Shown piece by piece: positions 23,351 to 35,085 of a stretch of DNA of 64,000 nucleotides. The DNA is from Gnetum montanum (taxonomy: Eukaryota > Streptophyta > Gnetopsida > Gnetales > Gnetaceae), in NCBI GenBank assembly GCA_015680685.1, contig MNCI01011471.1:106326-170325 (forward strand), read 5' to 3'. The notes under the pieces are model-generated. The model worked only from the letters and a program-made list of their open reading frames with translations. It made no database searches and had not been told where the DNA came from. The stretch's first letter is position 1; every line of letters starts with the position of its first letter. Made by a program: the position numbers and the translations under genes.

Positions 23351-24710
23351 AAGTGGGATTAATAAATATTTTTCATTTTCTTTAATTTTACAATTTTTTA
23401 TTTTCTAGTTTTTCATTTTTCAATTTCTTATTGTATCTTTTTGTCTTTTTATCTTTTTATAAGTAATCTCATCTATGAATAAAATACTCATGTGGCTCGT
23501 TGGTTGAGGTGTGTTCTATGTTATCAAGTCTCGAATGATCAATTATTTGGATAGTGAGCCCATTACACCCACTCATCCATTCTACAAATAAGAGGTTTTG
23601 TCTAGTGGTACAGTGATATTCTTGACATTCGTAAAAAATTAAAATTAATTTTGTGTTCATTGTACCCAAAATAAAGAAGGATAGACCAAGAGGGAATGAT
23701 TAGGGTGTGACATCAAGGGAACTTGCAAATTCTCTTTGGTGATGTCTGTGAGAGTTATCATGCAACGTGGTTGTACTAAGATCCTTGTAGATCTAATGCA
23801 AAATGGGAGTAAGAGTAATCAAAAGGCACTCAAGAATCCAATGTTGTTCTAGGGGTTCCCACTAGAAAGACATGCACTCATGCCTGAAGGTTGGCGGCTT
23901 CTTTTGACTTAGCAATAAAAAAAATAACAAAGAAAGTGCCACAAAGCAAAAATCACTCCTCCCTTGAACAAAATGCTAAGTGATGATACGCATTATTGTT
24001 ATGATACTCTCATAGTCACTCATCATGGGATGAAACAATGCAGTGTCACTAATCAAAAGAATGGACTTGGTCTTGATCTTGGAACGATGGGTTAATAACA
24101 CATCAATCATGCTTTACATGCAGGATTCATTGTGCCCTAGGTCAGTTCTTCATGTCCCAATCTCTACAATCCCTTCTATACCCCATCTCACCTCACTATT
24201 CATGTAATTGTAACTTGTGTCTTGTGTAGCATAGAATTTTGACCTCATTCTAGTGATACTTACATGTGTGTGTTTTGTGGAACTAGTGTGGATTACATTT
24301 AACCCTTCGAGTGCCCATGGACACTTTTAAGTGTGGTTACGTAAGGGAATTATAGGTTGGAACCTGCTTTGGGGAGGACCCACTTGCATAATCTTTTCAA
24401 TTTTCACTCATAACACATCTTCCACACACCATCTATTACCATCAACATATTTTCAATGATATTCTTTCCCTCATTACTACCCCTTTGATTTAACCGTTCC
24501 AATGAACCATTACATAGCCTTTTTCTCTCCCTTACCACCCAAGGCCCTTATTGATACATTCCACACCATCATAATTATTCGTGCCTTTAGAAGTAGTTAA
24601 ATTACCCTAGAACCCTTTAACACTTGTCCACATGTCCTTAGTTTCCATCACCCATTTCAAAAAAAGTTCAAAATTCAGTATATTCCCTAGTGCCTTCACA
24701 TCAATAGGCC

Positions 24711-24768
24711 ATGATATCGCGTACATGATATCACGTATGCTATATCGCATCACAAAAATGTATATATA
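24711..24768 (+). promoter_or_regulatory. U3-like repeats plus TATA box inside element E
   Basis: ATGATATCGCGTACATGATA and a further GATATCACGTATGCTATATCGC-type unit repeat the U3 motif of E's own LTRs. They are followed by TATATATA at 24761-24768. The layout (palindromic repeats, then a TATA box) copies the LTR promoter and lies about 480 bp upstream of the second ORF. A promoter role is inferred. Confidence 0.5.
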
Positions 24769-24774
24769 CGTGAC

Positions 24775-24817
24775 CCCCTGCACCATTTGCCATCATTTTC
24801 AACTATTCATGCAGGGG
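24775..24817 (+). repeat. Inverted repeat just downstream of the internal TATA box
   Basis: CCCCTGCA (24775-24782) and TGCAGGGG (24810-24817) form a perfect 8-bp stem with a 27-nt loop. It would lie near the 5' end of a transcript started from the TATA at 24761. Confidence 0.5.
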
Positions 24818-24938
24818 AGTTTTTCAAATTTCTCTCTACAACTTTCAATTATGCATCCCTTGCTTTCATACCTATATCTCGCTCGTTGGTCCTTCAATTT
24901 TCAATCTGTCTGAACCTACTTGAACCTGGAGTGTTTAG

Positions 24939-24960
24939 CTTAGTCATGGGGGAGGGGCAC
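24939..24960 (+). other. Element E: second internal polypurine-tract-like copy
   Basis: CTTAGTCATGGGGGAGGGGC, nearly identical to the tract at 2788-2808 in element A. Confidence 0.5.
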
Positions 24961-25241
24961 ACACCGAATAACACATAACCTTTTTGGAATTTTTCATCAC
25001 CCAAAGGACATTATCAAGGGTAATTATTTATAATATTAAGGATAAATGTTTCAAAAATAATTTTATCCCCTTAGTTACATTGGAAAAATAGATTTGGAAA
25101 CCACCTAAGAAAAAAAGACTAAATATTATAATCTTTCGGGAAACATCACACGGAGATAAAATAAATTCATTAAGGCAAGTAGTAAGGTATAACTTAACTT
25201 TGGAAACAACCTTACTAACGATTGGCCTCGTGTAATTGCAG

Positions 25242-28034
25242 ATGGCCCTGAAACACGGACAATAGGAAGGCCCCGCTCAAGGTGGGAGCAAATAACCTAG
25301 GAGAGGTGAAGGACAAGTCCCTATCAGACAGCATGCAAAGTAGGAGGAACAATCATTTAGAATCCACCAAGAAGACCCTTCTACTGTACAATCAAGGCAG
25401 GTAGAAGGAGGAGCTATCGTAGCACCTGAACAGGGACAACATCTCACGTTGCCCCAGGATTGTGTTCAGCCTATCCACGAAAGGTCCATTTTCACTGCAA
25501 TGATTGTGGAATTAAATATTGAATCTTTCATAGAGTTTGCTCTAGAGGCCATTAGGGATCACCTCAAAGGGTCCCCATTATGGCTATCCTCTCTAAAAGT
25601 AGTGCCTGGTACTTAGGGGAAATGTACCAATTTTGGCACAACAAGGAACAAGGCACCACGGTTAACATTTGTGGTGTGATAGTCGATTTCTCTGTTTAGG
25701 CCATTTCAGAAGTATTAGAACTTCTGAATATAGGGCCAAAGGTTTCTTAGTTGTCTTCCCATTCAGACACTAATGCATGATGAGTTTGGTTAGAAAGGAT
25801 GTATGGCAAAGAAGATAAGATGTTTGGGGAGTTGACGACGGAAGAAAGTATTTACTTCAAAATGGAAACTTATCATCTCTTCCCCACAAAGGGCTTGAAA
25901 ATAATTTCAGCGTATGCGACTAGAGGATGTGTAGTGTTGATGGAAAAGGTTAATGCTAACCTACCTCATCTATATTTTATGAAGATCCTAAGGCGGTTTG
26001 AGGAATGAAAGACAAGGAAACTTGCATTTCCCTTTCCTTGTCTTATTAGGAAGCTATGTAGATGTGATGGTATCAGAGGATACACCAATGATGTCCTTCG
26101 AAAAGCCCAAAATGCTTCATATGTTGAATCACTAAAGCCACCAGCCGCAAGGGAAATCACTGGTGAGACGCTGGGGCCAGAATAAGAAAAGGAACAAACG
26201 ACGGGACCAACTACAACTCAAATTGTAGGGCTCAACAAACTTCCAAGCATGAGACCTAGCTAGCAACAAGAAGCAAGGCCTAGCACACCAGCAGGGTCAA
26301 CCACCACCATCGCAAGATTACAGACCATCGATGAGCCATCTCAAGGCCATCGCTAGAACGGTCAGTTGGGGAAGTCATGATGATGCAAATCTCTTCCATG
26401 TCATCGACGATGTCATATAGCCCATGGTTTCTTTGGATCGTGCAAGGGGTGAAGTGTCCATTCATACAGAAGGAGGGGAGATCACTTGGTCACAATAGAT
26501 CTTAGGGAACGCTGCATCTATTCAAGTGCAATTAGAAACTAGTGAAGGGGCCACAGTGGTGGTCATGTAGCACTAGGATGCAGTAGGAGCCACAGAAGTG
26601 GTTGCAAACCACATTAAGGAATCATTTAATGTACTTGTTGTGCTACCAGTAGACCTTACAGGAGCATGGGATGCTTAAACTCTAGCTGGAACCTCAATGA
26701 CTCCTGCGGAACATGAGGATGTACTTAACTGATTGCTACAAATAGGATAGGTGATGATGTTCCTATTTGACATCCCTCAAGATGTTACAGTAATTCAATC
26801 AGACCTCATTTCCACCAAGGAAAAGCTGGTCTTGATAGAGATGAGGACTGAGCATGCTGAAGAAGAGGTGCAAAAATTGCAAGAAAGGCTCATGGCCCTA
26901 CAAGCAGCACAACGGGATCCCTTGTAATTTTTTCCCACAGATCAGCTGGACACTTTCAAAATTGAGCAACTAACCAAATTATTGATGAAGAATAAGAAGG
27001 TGGTAGAAGAAAAAGAGAAGGCTTTTTGGGATGCCTTTGCAGCACAAGTGCAAACTTATGTGTATATCAAGGCACTCAAGGCCTTACAAGAGGAAAACAA
27101 GCAGCTTGTTGCTGACAACCTTCGGTTGACCTCTGTGGAAAAGCAAAAGAATGTTCTCGAAGAAAATTTTTAGTAGTTACGAGAACAACTTATCCAAGTC
27201 AACCAAGACATGAACTTTTTAGCTAGGGAAAATCAAACCCTCTCAATGGAGGAGGTACGTGCCATCCGCCAGAAGATGGCTATTGAAATAAACACATGGT
27301 AGAATGAGGCTAAATGACATGAAAAGCTAAAGGAGCACTTTTGGAACTAGGTGTGGATGTATAAACAGATCATTGAGAAGGAGATCCATATGGCCAAGGC
27401 CCACATCAATGCTATCAGTGCTCAACAAACTGACTGGGAGGCCATATTGGACACATATGCATTTGCCCACAAGGCGGAAGTTAAGAACTGGGACTTGTAG
27501 ATCTAGGACCTTATTGAATACATGGAGTTGGCAAACCTATGGTATGCCAACCTTGCCATGTTAACAATAGGATGCTCGAGAATAGAGATCAAGCAATAGG
27601 TAGCCACCACCTACATCAAATATGAAATAGAATTTGTAGAACACAAGAAGATATTGCAAAAACTGGAGATTGCAACTTCTGAACTTGAGGTGGTCAAAGC
27701 AAGCTACTAGGGATAAAAAGGTATTGCAACAGACTTGGCTTGATGGTTTGCATATTTTCAAGAATACAGAGACAAAGCCAGAGCCTACGAGAAGGAACGA
27801 TGGGTGTTTGCGGCTTGGTATGTCAAGGAAAATTAAATGTTTTCGCAACTACCCTGCCCATGGGAGGTGTCAACTCCATCAAACATCGAAACATTAGTAT
27901 GGATGGTGCAAGACCCTTGAACCGAAGAGGAGAAACTCCAGGCCATACTTCAACGCCATCAAGTCCCAAGCCCTAGAGCACAAGACAAGGGAAAGGCACC
28001 CATGGAGGAACCACCGCCACCAAGAACTACATGA
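25242..28034 (+). pseudogene. Element E env-position ORF: plant transposon-protein-like domain plus coiled coil
   Basis: A decayed second ORF of roughly 930 codons in the position where Athila-type elements carry an env-like gene. It starts MALKHGQ directly after TTGCAG, a plausible splice acceptor. From about 25560 a frame shift leads into WYLGEMYQFWHNKEQGT and NICGVIVDFSV, then LTTEESIYFKMETYHLFPTK, RGCVVLMEKVNANLP and KLAFPFPCLIRKLCRCDGI. This order resembles the putative plant transposon protein domain (Transposase_32, PF20167) as I remember it. The C-terminal half returns to the first frame. It is Glu/Lys/Gln-rich and coiled-coil-like (26760-27800, e.g. KALQEENKQLVADNLRLTS), ending in a PPPP tail. 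About two frameshifts and more than twenty stops make it non-functional. The function is unknown; capsid, movement or host-interaction roles are guesses. Confidence 0.72.
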
Positions 28035-28225
28035 GTTCCATAAATTTTATAGCTATAGGATTTTCTTTCACATTCTTTTTGTTGTGTCTCAATTTTGTTC
28101 TGATTCCACACTGCAGCATGAACCCATTCTCACCCGTCAATAATCCCATACCTATCCATTGAGTAATTAATGAAGCTTATTCTCACTGTAACTCGAGGAA
28201 GAATTTTCATTCAATCGTGGGGGTA

Positions 28226-29069
28226 TGATGAGTTATCATTTTGTTGGCTACGATATCGCATACGTGATATCGCGTACACGATGTCATAGCCTAGATGTGA
28301 TATCACGTACGCGATATCACAGCCTATCTTCTCATCTATAAATAACAAGTAGACAGATCTGGTAGGCATTTTCTAGAAATTTTGAGTTTTTAAGTTTAAG
28401 TTTTAGTACATCAATTTTCCTCTCAACCCTTTTCTCCCAGTGTATGCCCGCAGTGTGGTGATTGTAATTGAATGACATCCTTATTCAAGTGTGACGTACT
28501 TGGACATGCACATGACTGACAATAAAGATTGAGATTACTTCATCATTGCAACATCCACTTAGCTTAATTATTTATTTAATTGTTATTTACTACTTTCTTA
28601 GTTAATATCTCTTCACCCTTATCTCCTAGTAATGCGGAATGAGTACGACTTAATCACGAGCATTCAAGTGTGACTACTTGGTAACCCAGTAGCGTACTTA
28701 GGCCATGTGCATGGTAATCCAAATGGTAGTCATGCACAAGGTTCAAGATGTGTATCAATGATTGAGGAATGGATGCTCATAGCACTTAGGCTAGCTTAGA
28801 CTCTCTCTCCCTCTCTCTCTCCTAGTTCAGTAGATATTATTTTCCATTAGCCCAGGAGTAGCAGTAGCATAGGAACATATCATACACCTCACTCTGGACT
28901 AAACCATATGTGACAAAGGTAATACTAGTCTAGGTGGGAAGACAGTGAACTGCGATCTATGAGTAACTATCTAGATACTACAACTAGCCAGTCTACAGAG
29001 TTTGACCAGATCATGCGTGAAATGCTCATATTCGTATGGTTGAGTGTAGGGATACCTCGCCACTCATCA
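28226..29069 (+). repeat. Element E 3' LTR
   Basis: 844 bp, preceded by the purine tract TCGTGGGGGTA. TATAAATA is at 28337-28344 and the LTR ends CTCATCA. It is very similar to 20569-21413 outside the U3 palindrome array, where whole repeat units differ. Confidence 0.93.
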
Positions 29070-29095
29070 CCCACTATTTTTCTTAGATAACTAAA

Positions 29096-31480
29096 ATGGC
29101 TTCTTCTCATAGAAATGATTCTCCACTGAGGTTTGAACATGCATCTAATCAATAAAGGAACAAATGGTCAAATTAGCTAGTGCCCCAACAATGTAGAGTG
29201 GTACATACTCATCTCAATGAGTATGTGCTAGACTTCACCTTCATCCTACATCAGGATGAAGAGTTTTGGTGGAGGAACATGGAGGGCAAAATTGTGTTGC
29301 TACCCAATTGATCAATTCCTATGATGCTACCCCAAACTATTATGAGGTTGTGCATCCAAGGGCTCAATGCCGAATACGTTGTGTAGGACCATGACTATCA
29401 AGATTACCATTCCACTAAGGCACAACACAAAAGAGATCAGCAATAGCATAGGTGCTATTAAGCTTTGAAGGGAAAATGATTCAATAACCCCTTGCTCCTG
29501 TTGGGCCAAAAAGATAGTGAGGATTCCTTTTTTTGGGATTCTCAATTCACTAACTCTCCTCCCCTTAGTTTCGATGAAGGGCACTTGAACCAAAACTTAC
29601 AGTCCACTATAAACAATCCTAGTTTAGGTAAGAATGAATCCCATGATCATGGGGGATCTAAAGATGGGAGTCATGGCAAGGACAAGAATAAGCATCATGA
29701 TGATGATCATGGTTATGACTAGAGAAGAGGAGGTGGCAAGCAAAATGATGATGCTAGTCATCCTTCCTCTTCACTTTTAACATCCTCTTCTTCCTCCTCT
29801 ATCTTTTACTGAAGCTGTAAAGGATGTGATAGTGATGGAGATGATCGATGAGACAAAGATGATCATACGGCCCACCAGACTAGTTGAGACCTAGGATGTG
29901 GATAATTAAGGGAGTCCAACCATCACAAAAGAAGCGGAAGCAAAGGACATCATGGCCATCACAAAGGCTATGACCATGAAGAACCTTTTCTTGCAATGAG
30001 AAACATGCTAAATATTACAAAGGTAGTAATGATTCCAACAAGGCATGTGAAAGATAGCAGAATCAAGCGATTGAGTATGAAAAATATTTCCAAGTTCAAA
30101 GGGAAATACAACATAGATCCATACAATCATCATCAAGCCTTTCATGATGCTTGTGTCTTGCAAAACATTGAAAATGAATGGGAAAAATTAAAGTTGTTCC
30201 CAAGGATGCTCATTAAAGAAGTTGAAAGTTGGTACTAGTCCTTGGAGCCAAAATCAATCCATAGATGGAGTACACTACTTGAGCTATTCAATAACAAGTA
30301 TTGAACATACTTCCAAGTATCCAACTTGAGAAAGTATATCCAAGGTTGAAAATAAGGCATACATGAATCCTTAGATGTAGCCATAGGCAAGTACTATTCT
30401 CTTTTGCATTGATGTCTTGGCCATGATTATTCTCAAAGGGAGAAACTTTACCATACCATAGATGGGCTCTGAATAAAAATGATAAGAACTCTTGGTGTTT
30501 ATGCCTAAGGGAAACTTTTAGAATTAAGGGTTTAGCAAATTCAAAGACTGATTGATCAGGTTACCAAAGAAGAAGGAGAGTTGATAAAAAGGAAAAGTGT
30601 GAAGGAATACAACCAAGATCCGTCCATCAAAAAAATGGAAGTCTGGTTCTTTGACAATGAGGAGGCACCACTTAATGAGATGGTGCAATGAAAGACCTTT
30701 TTGATTCAAAAATCCATTTCTTAAATTTTGACCAAGGTAGACAAATTGTGAAACTCTTTGGATAAAAAGTTTCAAACTACTTTGAAAATAGCAGAGGAAT
30801 TCAAATAGCAAAGTAGTAATCATGATTGTAGGAGAAGGAAGGAAGCTAAATGTACCCATCAAAGGGGTAAGGGCAAGGCTACTATAGTAGATGAGGATGT
30901 GGACTATGAATTAGATAATGGTGGTGGATGTGACATCTACCACTACGAACATCCTAAGGGATGTTGCCTCATTGTGTCACACTTACAAGATTTTGGGATG
31001 TATGCTCTAAATCCTAGATTGGCTAAAAGATAAGCACCTAAAAGGTTGCCTTATCCTCGAGGCAACCCTAGGAAGTTTCACCTACAATAAGCCTACTATT
31101 CAAGTGGTGCTCCACCATAACTTTATGAGTATTACCATCAGTGGCAACACCAAGAATCATGGGAGATGCCACCATCAAGGTAGCAATACCCTTAAAAATA
31201 GCTTAATCCATATGGGTACTATGTCCAACAACACATTTCACCATGTGACTCTTCTAGTCATGCTTCATTTCAACATCACTACTACCTCCCTAAGTACTAT
31301 AAAGTCCAATCTTCAAGAGGGAAAACCCCATTTCCTCACTACACTTCTTATCCTTCTACACATGTCCCTCCAACCTTAACTCAATTCCCACCTACTCCAT
31401 CAATGCAAGGCAAAATTCTAGCCTAGCTATAGCAACATAGTGCCACCATGGCTGTTAACTTGCAGTCAACTCCTCAGCTA
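29096..31480 (+). pseudogene. Element D gag
   Basis: Gag starting MASSHRNDSPLRFEH, with a stop after 19 codons and many later. A long acidic/His-rich linker (about 29500-29960, repeated His/Asp/Lys/Gly) precedes the capsid core (about 30060-30510). The core shows FKGKYNIDPYNHHQAFHDAC, WEKLKLFPRMLIKEVESWY and LLELFNNKY. A charged helix-rich stretch follows (DKLWNSLDKKFQTTLKIAEE), then the zinc-knuckle-like motif at 30929-30967 (CDIYHYEHPKGCC, second Cys to Tyr), then a Tyr/Gln/His-rich tail. It is closest to gag of element J, including the MLNI...RHVKDS motif before the core. Confidence 0.85.
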
Positions 31481-31635
31481 AGTGGTTTAGAAAATAAATC
31501 CAAGAAAATACCATTCTATTAAACCAATAGTCCTATAAAGACCTAACAGACATATGTGGCTAATAGCCTTACTTGTCCCTCATCCTCTACATCTACATCC
31601 TTTGAGTCTCCTTCAAACCAAATACCTCCCAAATT

Positions 31636-34600
31636 GCATAACATCATGTTGACCCATGTAGTAACTGATTGGATTAAGGCTAGCCACCTTCCTAGGAAAA
31701 GATCTAATTTTGGGAGTCCCCTTATTTAACTGCAAATCACTAGGAATAAGCCTTGCAAGGCTCTTATAGATTCAGGTTCTAGTGTAAATCTAATTTCTCA
31801 TGAGATGTACAAAGCCTAGAACTTGCCTTCACTCAAGAAGAGCAACATTTATTTTAAGTTAGAGGACCAGTCCATCACTATTCCCTTGGGACTTGTAGAG
31901 GACATTATGACCATCATCTATTGTTGGTCCTATCTTGCTAATTTCCTAGTAATCCATGTTGATAATTGCAAGGGGCAATTCCCAATCATTATAGGAAAGG
32001 CTTGGTTGAGCACCATTAATTCATAGATAGGAATTAGAGACCTCCCCTTGGAGATTTCCAAAGAAATGCATTCGAGAAGATAGAGAAGAAGAGAGTTCCA
32101 TCCATCATGTACAGTGATACAGGGTGCAACTGTGTGTAGAAACTATGGTCCATAAAAAGTACATCCATCACAACATGTAGACAGTGTGTAGATGTATCTA
32201 GTGGCTGATAGTTGATCTTGATAGTAGCTCAACAATTTGCATGGAACTAACTGAGAGCTTGACAAGTGCCTACATTGAAGGCATGAACAAGATGGAGCAA
32301 ATCCATCACCAACTCTCGAATGAACCTAATGATACTTATTGAGGAGAGTTGAAAATCCCTGAAAGTTTCAAACAGGAGCCCCTAGAGTTAAATCCTCTAC
32401 CTATCAATATGGAATATGCTTTTTTGAAAAATAGAAAGTTGGTGATAATCAATGCTAACCTTTCTCCTAAACAGAAAGAGAAGTTGTTGAAGGTGGCTAA
32501 CAAATGGTCAAAAACCTTTACTTGGTCATATCCTAAACTCACTGGAATTGATCCTAGGATATGCTAGCACCACATCTATATATATATATTTTCATAAAGC
32601 CAAAGAGGTAGCCATAGCGATGGTTGAATCCCAAACTTAAGCAAATTTTCAAGAAGGATATTGAACAACTCCTCAAGGAGGGGTTCATCTATCCCATTAT
32701 GAATAGCAAGTGGATTAGCCCACTTGTGATAGTGCCAAAGAAAGGTGAAAAATTGAGGGTATGTATTGACTTCAGGCTATTGAACATGGTAACTTACAAA
32801 GATCATTTCCGATTGCTATTTGTGGACCAGGTGTTGGATACCATTTATGGGCATTACTTTTATAGCTTTCCATATGGTTATAGTGGCTATAAATGAATTT
32901 AGATTATGCAAGAGAATTAAGCCAAAACAACATTCACAAGTCCCTAGGGGACTTTTGCATACAACAAGATGCCATTTGGTCTATACAATGCTCCTATAAC
33001 CTTTCAATGCCTAGTCCTAATCATCTTTCAATAGCAGATTGGTATTGAGGTGAAAGTCTTCATGGATGACTTCTCAACTTATGGGACTACATTTGAGTAA
33101 GCCTTGGACCATCTTGAGTAAGTTTTGAAACTATGTGTGGAGACAAACCTTCAGCTCAACTAGCAAAAAATCCATCTAATGGTCTAGGAAGGCATTACTT
33201 TGGGGCATAGAATATCTAAAAATGGGATTGAGATGAACCCTATAAAAATAAGGATCATCCAAGGAATTACCCACTACCTGAAAACCATCAAAGATGTTCA
33301 ATCACTCCTTAGCCATACTAGCTACTACCAATGCTTCATAGAGAATTTCTCTAAGATTGTCAAATCATTGGTGGAGCTTATAAACAAAGATGATCCATTC
33401 ATCTAGATTGAGGAATGCGAGAATGCATTTCAGTAGCTCAAATAGAAGCTTGCAAAAACTCTGATCAGAAACATCCTTACTACATCCACTTCATAAGCCA
33501 AAGCATCATGGAGGCATAGCTAAATTACATCATAATAGAGAAGGAATTGATGGCAGTGGTGTATGCCTTGGAGAAATTCAGGCACAATGTGCTTGGGTAC
33601 AATGTGTTTCTGCACACAGACCATAGTGTAGTCTAGTTCTTGATGAATAAAACAATAGTGAGCCCCTATGTCATACAATAGCTTATGGTCTTATAAGAAT
33701 TCAATCTTATAATGGTAGATCTAAAAGGGACCAAGAATGTGATTACTAACCACTTGTCTTGTTTAAGATCGGACAACAAAGAGGAGGGTTCACTTTCTAA
33801 TCAATTTCCTAATGAACTTATCTTTGCTAGTACTATAAATGAACAAGTGCCCATTAAACCTAACTAGTACAATGGCATTCTCACCTATCTTCTTACTCAA
33901 GATATGGCACAAGAGTTGAACCATAGGAAGGAATAACAATTTCTTCACCAAGTGAAACATTTCATGGAGATCAACGGATACCTTTACAAGGTGGGTGTCG
34001 ATGGCCTGGTTCATTGGTGTGTCTGTAACGCTAATCAACTACATGTTCTCCAAGATGTTCATGAGGATCCTTGTGGAGGCCACTATGCTGGAATATTCAT
34101 CACCATTAAGATCTTGATGGCAAGGTATTATTGGTCCAACACTCTTTAGGGATGCTCACTAATTCATCTGCTCTTGTGAATGTTGCCAATGTGATGGTGG
34201 AATGATTACTCATATGGAGGATCCTCAATAGCAGATCCAACCACTAGAACCCTTTGACATTTGGGTCATTAACTTCATGAGTCCCATCACACCCATGTCA
34301 AATGGAAAGGCATACATCATAGTCACTGTTAACTATTGTACAAAATGGGCAAAAGTAGTAGATATCACCGACTGTACATCTTCTACAGTTGCTTGGTTTG
34401 TACAACAAAATGTTCTAAATAGGTTTGGTGTGCCACATGCACTTATTTCTAACAATGGTACTTACTTTATAGGCACCACCTTTTAGAAGCTCATGCAATG
34501 CTTGGGGGTAAAACATAAATTAACAACACCCTACCACCCCCAAGCCAATGGTCAAGCTAAGGTAACAAATAGTGAAATCACTAAGATCTTAACAAGAACA

Positions 34601-35085
34601 GTTAGCAAATATAGGAGAGACTCGAGTGCAAAACTCAATGATGCCATTTGGACCTACCACTTAACCTGGAAACTCCCTATAGCCTATTCTCCCTATGAGT
34701 TAGTGTATGGAAAATTGCCAACTCTTCCTATTTAGTCTAAGCTCCATACCCTTTCAATGGCTTGTGACCTTGACCTTGAACTCAGTCTAGCACAAAAGAA
34801 AGAGTAATGAATCTCAACTTGATAGATAAGAACCGATTTGTAGCCTTGTCATCTAATGAGTTGCACAAGGCATTCAACAAGCAATGCCATGACCTCAAAA
34901 TAACAAAGGTAAAATTTCAACTAAGAGACAAGTTCCTTTACTGGAACCCCACACATGTGCCACAAAGAACTAAGTCCCAGACATTGTGGGAAGGGCCTTA
35001 CATCATCTATGAAACCTTTCCTTTTGGGTCCATGTTGATCTACAAACCTAAAAGCCCAAATAAGAAACTATTGGTCAACATGTAA
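31636..35085 (+). pseudogene. Element D pol: protease, RT, RNase H, integrase
   Basis: The aspartic protease (31640-32030) keeps ALIDSGSSVNLIS. RT (32350-33120) keeps KDHFRLLFVDQVLDT and the catalytic VFMDDFSTYG. Thumb and connection follow, with GITLGHRISKNGIEM. RNase H (33450-33770) shows EKELMAVVYALEKF and a DHS motif. The integrase finger (34020-34200) shows HEDPCGGHYAG. The core (34260-34740) shows NGKAYIIVTVNYCTKWAKV, NNGTYF (usually DNGTHF) and TTPYHPQANGQA. The integrase C-terminus runs to 35085. It is the best preserved pol in the window, with several catalytic residues intact, but it has many TAG/TGA stops and a deletion between RT and RNase H. It is highly similar to element A pol. 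Confidence 0.93.

Larger units (their letters stand above)
23351..25241 (+). other. Element E: noncoding block between gag and the env-position ORF
   Basis: It contains the family 3' block in decayed form: CACTAGAAAGACATGCACTC near 23860 and GGGGAGGACCCACTTGCATA near 24374. It also holds U3-like repeats with a TATA box (24711-24768), a hairpin (24775-24817), a second purine tract (24941) and a leader ending in the splice-acceptor-like TGTAATTGCAG before 25242. No convincing protein frame is seen. Confidence 0.7.
20569..29069 (+). mobile_element. Element E: non-autonomous gypsy element with gag and an env-position ORF, no pol
   Basis: An 8.5-kb element inside the leader of element D. It has LTRs at 20569-21413 and 28226-29069, a tRNA-Asp type primer site, gag (21555-23150), a polypurine-like tract (23329), a noncoding stretch with U3-like repeats and a TATA box (24711-24768), a second purine tract (24941) and a large decayed second ORF (25242-28034). 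Protease, RT, RNase H and integrase are absent. Its LTRs and gag are the least decayed of the gypsy copies here, so it is probably the youngest. The flanks CACGC (20564-20568) and CCCAC (29070-29074) match at only 3 of 5, so the target duplication is uncertain. Confidence 0.87.

Noticed and set aside
30524-30862. A 112-codon minus-strand open frame
   Set aside because: Antisense of the element D gag charged region; the plus strand is homologous to other gags.
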